A stretch of DNA of 64,000 nucleotides from assembly GCF_012844345.1 (NCBI RefSeq), contig NZ_CP051625.1, positions 3,472,001 to 3,536,000 on the forward strand, given 5' to 3'. Shown here piece after piece: positions 63,201 to 64,000 of this stretch. Position 1 is the first letter of the stretch, and each line of letters starts with the position of its first letter. The notes beneath the pieces are model-generated. The model had not been told where the DNA came from, ran no database searches, and worked only from the letters and a program-made list of their open reading frames with translations. Source of the stretch: Pseudomonas sp. gcc21 (GTDB lineage Bacteria; Pseudomonadota; Gammaproteobacteria; Pseudomonadales; Pseudomonadaceae). Made by a program: the position numbers and the translations under genes.

Positions 63201-64000
63201 ATCAAACCGCTGTTCATCAAAGGCCCTTCGCTGGGTGTTCGTCTACTGGCGCTGACGGTGTTGTCGGTGGCGCTGATGGTGACTGACGCCAGACTGAATG
63301 TGCTGCAGCCGGTGCGCGCCCAGCTCGGCATGATCCTGATGCCTATCTATTACGTTGCCGAGTTGCCGGTTCGCGCCTGGGAAAACGTGCATACCCAACT
63401 CACCAGCCGCGCCGATCTGATTGCCGAGAATGAGCGCCTGCGGGCCGAATCCTTGCTGACCCAACGTAAACTGCAGAAACTCGCCGCCCTGACCGAGCAG
63501 AACGTCAGGCTGCGTGAGCTGTTGAATTCGTCATCGCTGGTCGATGAGCGCGTGCTGGTCGCTGAACTGGTCGGCGTCGATCCCAACCCCTTTACCCAAC
63601 GCATCATGATCGACAAGGGCGAGCGCGACGGCGTGTTTCTCGGCCAACCGGTGCTCGATGCTACCGGCCTGATGGGACAGGTAGTCGAAGTGATGCCCTT
63701 CAACTCGCGCGTACTGCTGCTGACGGATGTCTCCCACAGCCTGCCCGTGCAGGTCAATCGCAACGGTTTGCGGGCAATGGCGACCGGGACCGGAAACAAC
63801 GACTGGCTCGAACTGCGCCATGTCAGCGACACGGCGGATATCCGCATTGGCGACATCATGGTCAGTTCCGGATTGGGCCAGCGTTTTCCTGCAGGGTATC
63901 CGGTTGGCCGGGTCATCTCCGTCGAACAGGACCCTGCCGAGCCCTTTTCTATCGTCAAGGTTGCCCCGACCGCTCAGCTCAACCGTAGCCGTTACCTGCT
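63201..64000 (+). CDS. mreC: Rod shape-determining protein MreC, 3' end outside the window
   Basis: First 266 codons of MreC, a membrane protein (one helix near residues 12-30, then a coiled coil and beta domains) that links MreB to the wall enzymes. The conserved start KPLFIKGPSL matches E. coli KPIFSRGPSL, and the segment DPNPFTQRIMIDKG with LMGQVVEVMP follows. The codon in the initiator position is ATC 63201, six bases after AGGAG. Between the in-frame stop at 63114 and ATC there is no ATG, GTG or TTG; the next GTG is inside the membrane helix. ATC initiation or a sequence error are the options. Confidence 0.88.
   Translation, partial: MKPLFIKGPSLGVRLLALTVLSVALMVTDARLNVLQPVRAQLGMILMPIYYVAELPVRAWENVHTQLTSRADLIAENERLRAESLLTQRKLQKLAALTEQNVRLRELLNSSSLVDERVLVAELVGVDPNPFTQRIMIDKGERDGVFLGQPVLDATGLMGQVVEVMPFNSRVLLLTDVSHSLPVQVNRNGLRAMATGTGNNDWLELRHVSDTADIRIGDIMVSSGLGQRFPAGYPVGRVISVEQDPAEPFSIVKVAPTAQLNRSRYL

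Noticed and set aside
63350..63958. 202-aa open frame on the minus strand opposite mreC
   Set aside because: Antisense to the conserved MreC frame, which continues to the window edge; composition is Ser/Thr/Arg-rich as expected of an antisense frame.

Overview
The window is chromosomal DNA from a gammaproteobacterium of the Pseudomonadaceae. The 16S rRNA has Pseudomonas-type signatures and looks closest to the Halopseudomonas (P. pertucinogena/pachastrellae) lineage, although that finer placement is from memory and not from an alignment. Gene order supports the family placement: TPR lipoprotein-lolB-ispE-tRNA-Gln-prs-rplY-pth-ychF, hemA-prfA-prmC-moeB-murI-pagL, hemH, uraA-upp-hpt and gatCAB/mreBC all match Pseudomonas aeruginosa neighbourhoods. 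No insertion sequence, prophage, integron or CRISPR array was seen. This is mostly core genome.

Layout. 1-5.6 kb: a phosphotransferase/P-loop kinase fusion protein, penicillin-binding protein 1B (mrcB), a TPR lipoprotein, yqcC and a DUF4124 protein. 5.6-10.2 kb: ilvI-ilvH-ilvC for branched-chain amino acids behind a long folded leader, then pssA. 10.25-16.1 kb: a complete rRNA operon with four tandem promoters, 16S, tRNA-Ile(GAT), tRNA-Ala(TGC), 23S, 5S and terminator. 16.4-20.8 kb: leuA, a gene I read as the cryptic DNA polymerase III psi subunit (holD), rimI, a beta-carbonic anhydrase and a DMT permease. 20.8-25.2 kb: putA with its own likely operators and elongator tRNA-Met. 25.3-33.4 kb (minus strand): outer-membrane lipoprotein, isoprenoid, PRPP and translation genes, ending with an MscS-type channel. 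33.7-38.4 kb (plus): hemA-prfA-prmC-moeB-murI. 38.4-44.4 kb: pagL, DUF2878, a renalase-like flavoprotein, a TIGR01777 epimerase, hemH, a LysE exporter and a 2-hydroxyacid dehydrogenase. 44.5-49.7 kb: a type IV minor pilin operon, pilV-pilW-pilX-pilY1-pilE, with no fimT, fimU or pilY2 next to it. 49.7-52.6 kb: nucleobase salvage (uraA, upp, hpt). 52.6-58.4 kb: a DauA-like SulP transporter, a PA4642-type protein, a YajG-like lipoprotein, a BCCT transporter and an RlpA-family lipoprotein. 58.4-64 kb: gatB-gatA-gatC diverging from mreB and the 5' part of mreC, which runs off the window.

The least ordinary signals are outside the reading frames or at their starts. Two 5' leaders (upstream of ilvI and of hpt) fold into nested stems; the hpt leader has two mutually exclusive pairings, as in a regulatory switch. 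mreC has no canonical start codon in frame and seems to begin at ATC. pilV has no start codon at the expected distance from its prepilin cleavage site. Two GTTGCA sites one helical turn apart lie upstream of putA, whose product carries the DNA-binding domain known to recognise that sequence. All structures were folded by eye and no similarity search was run.
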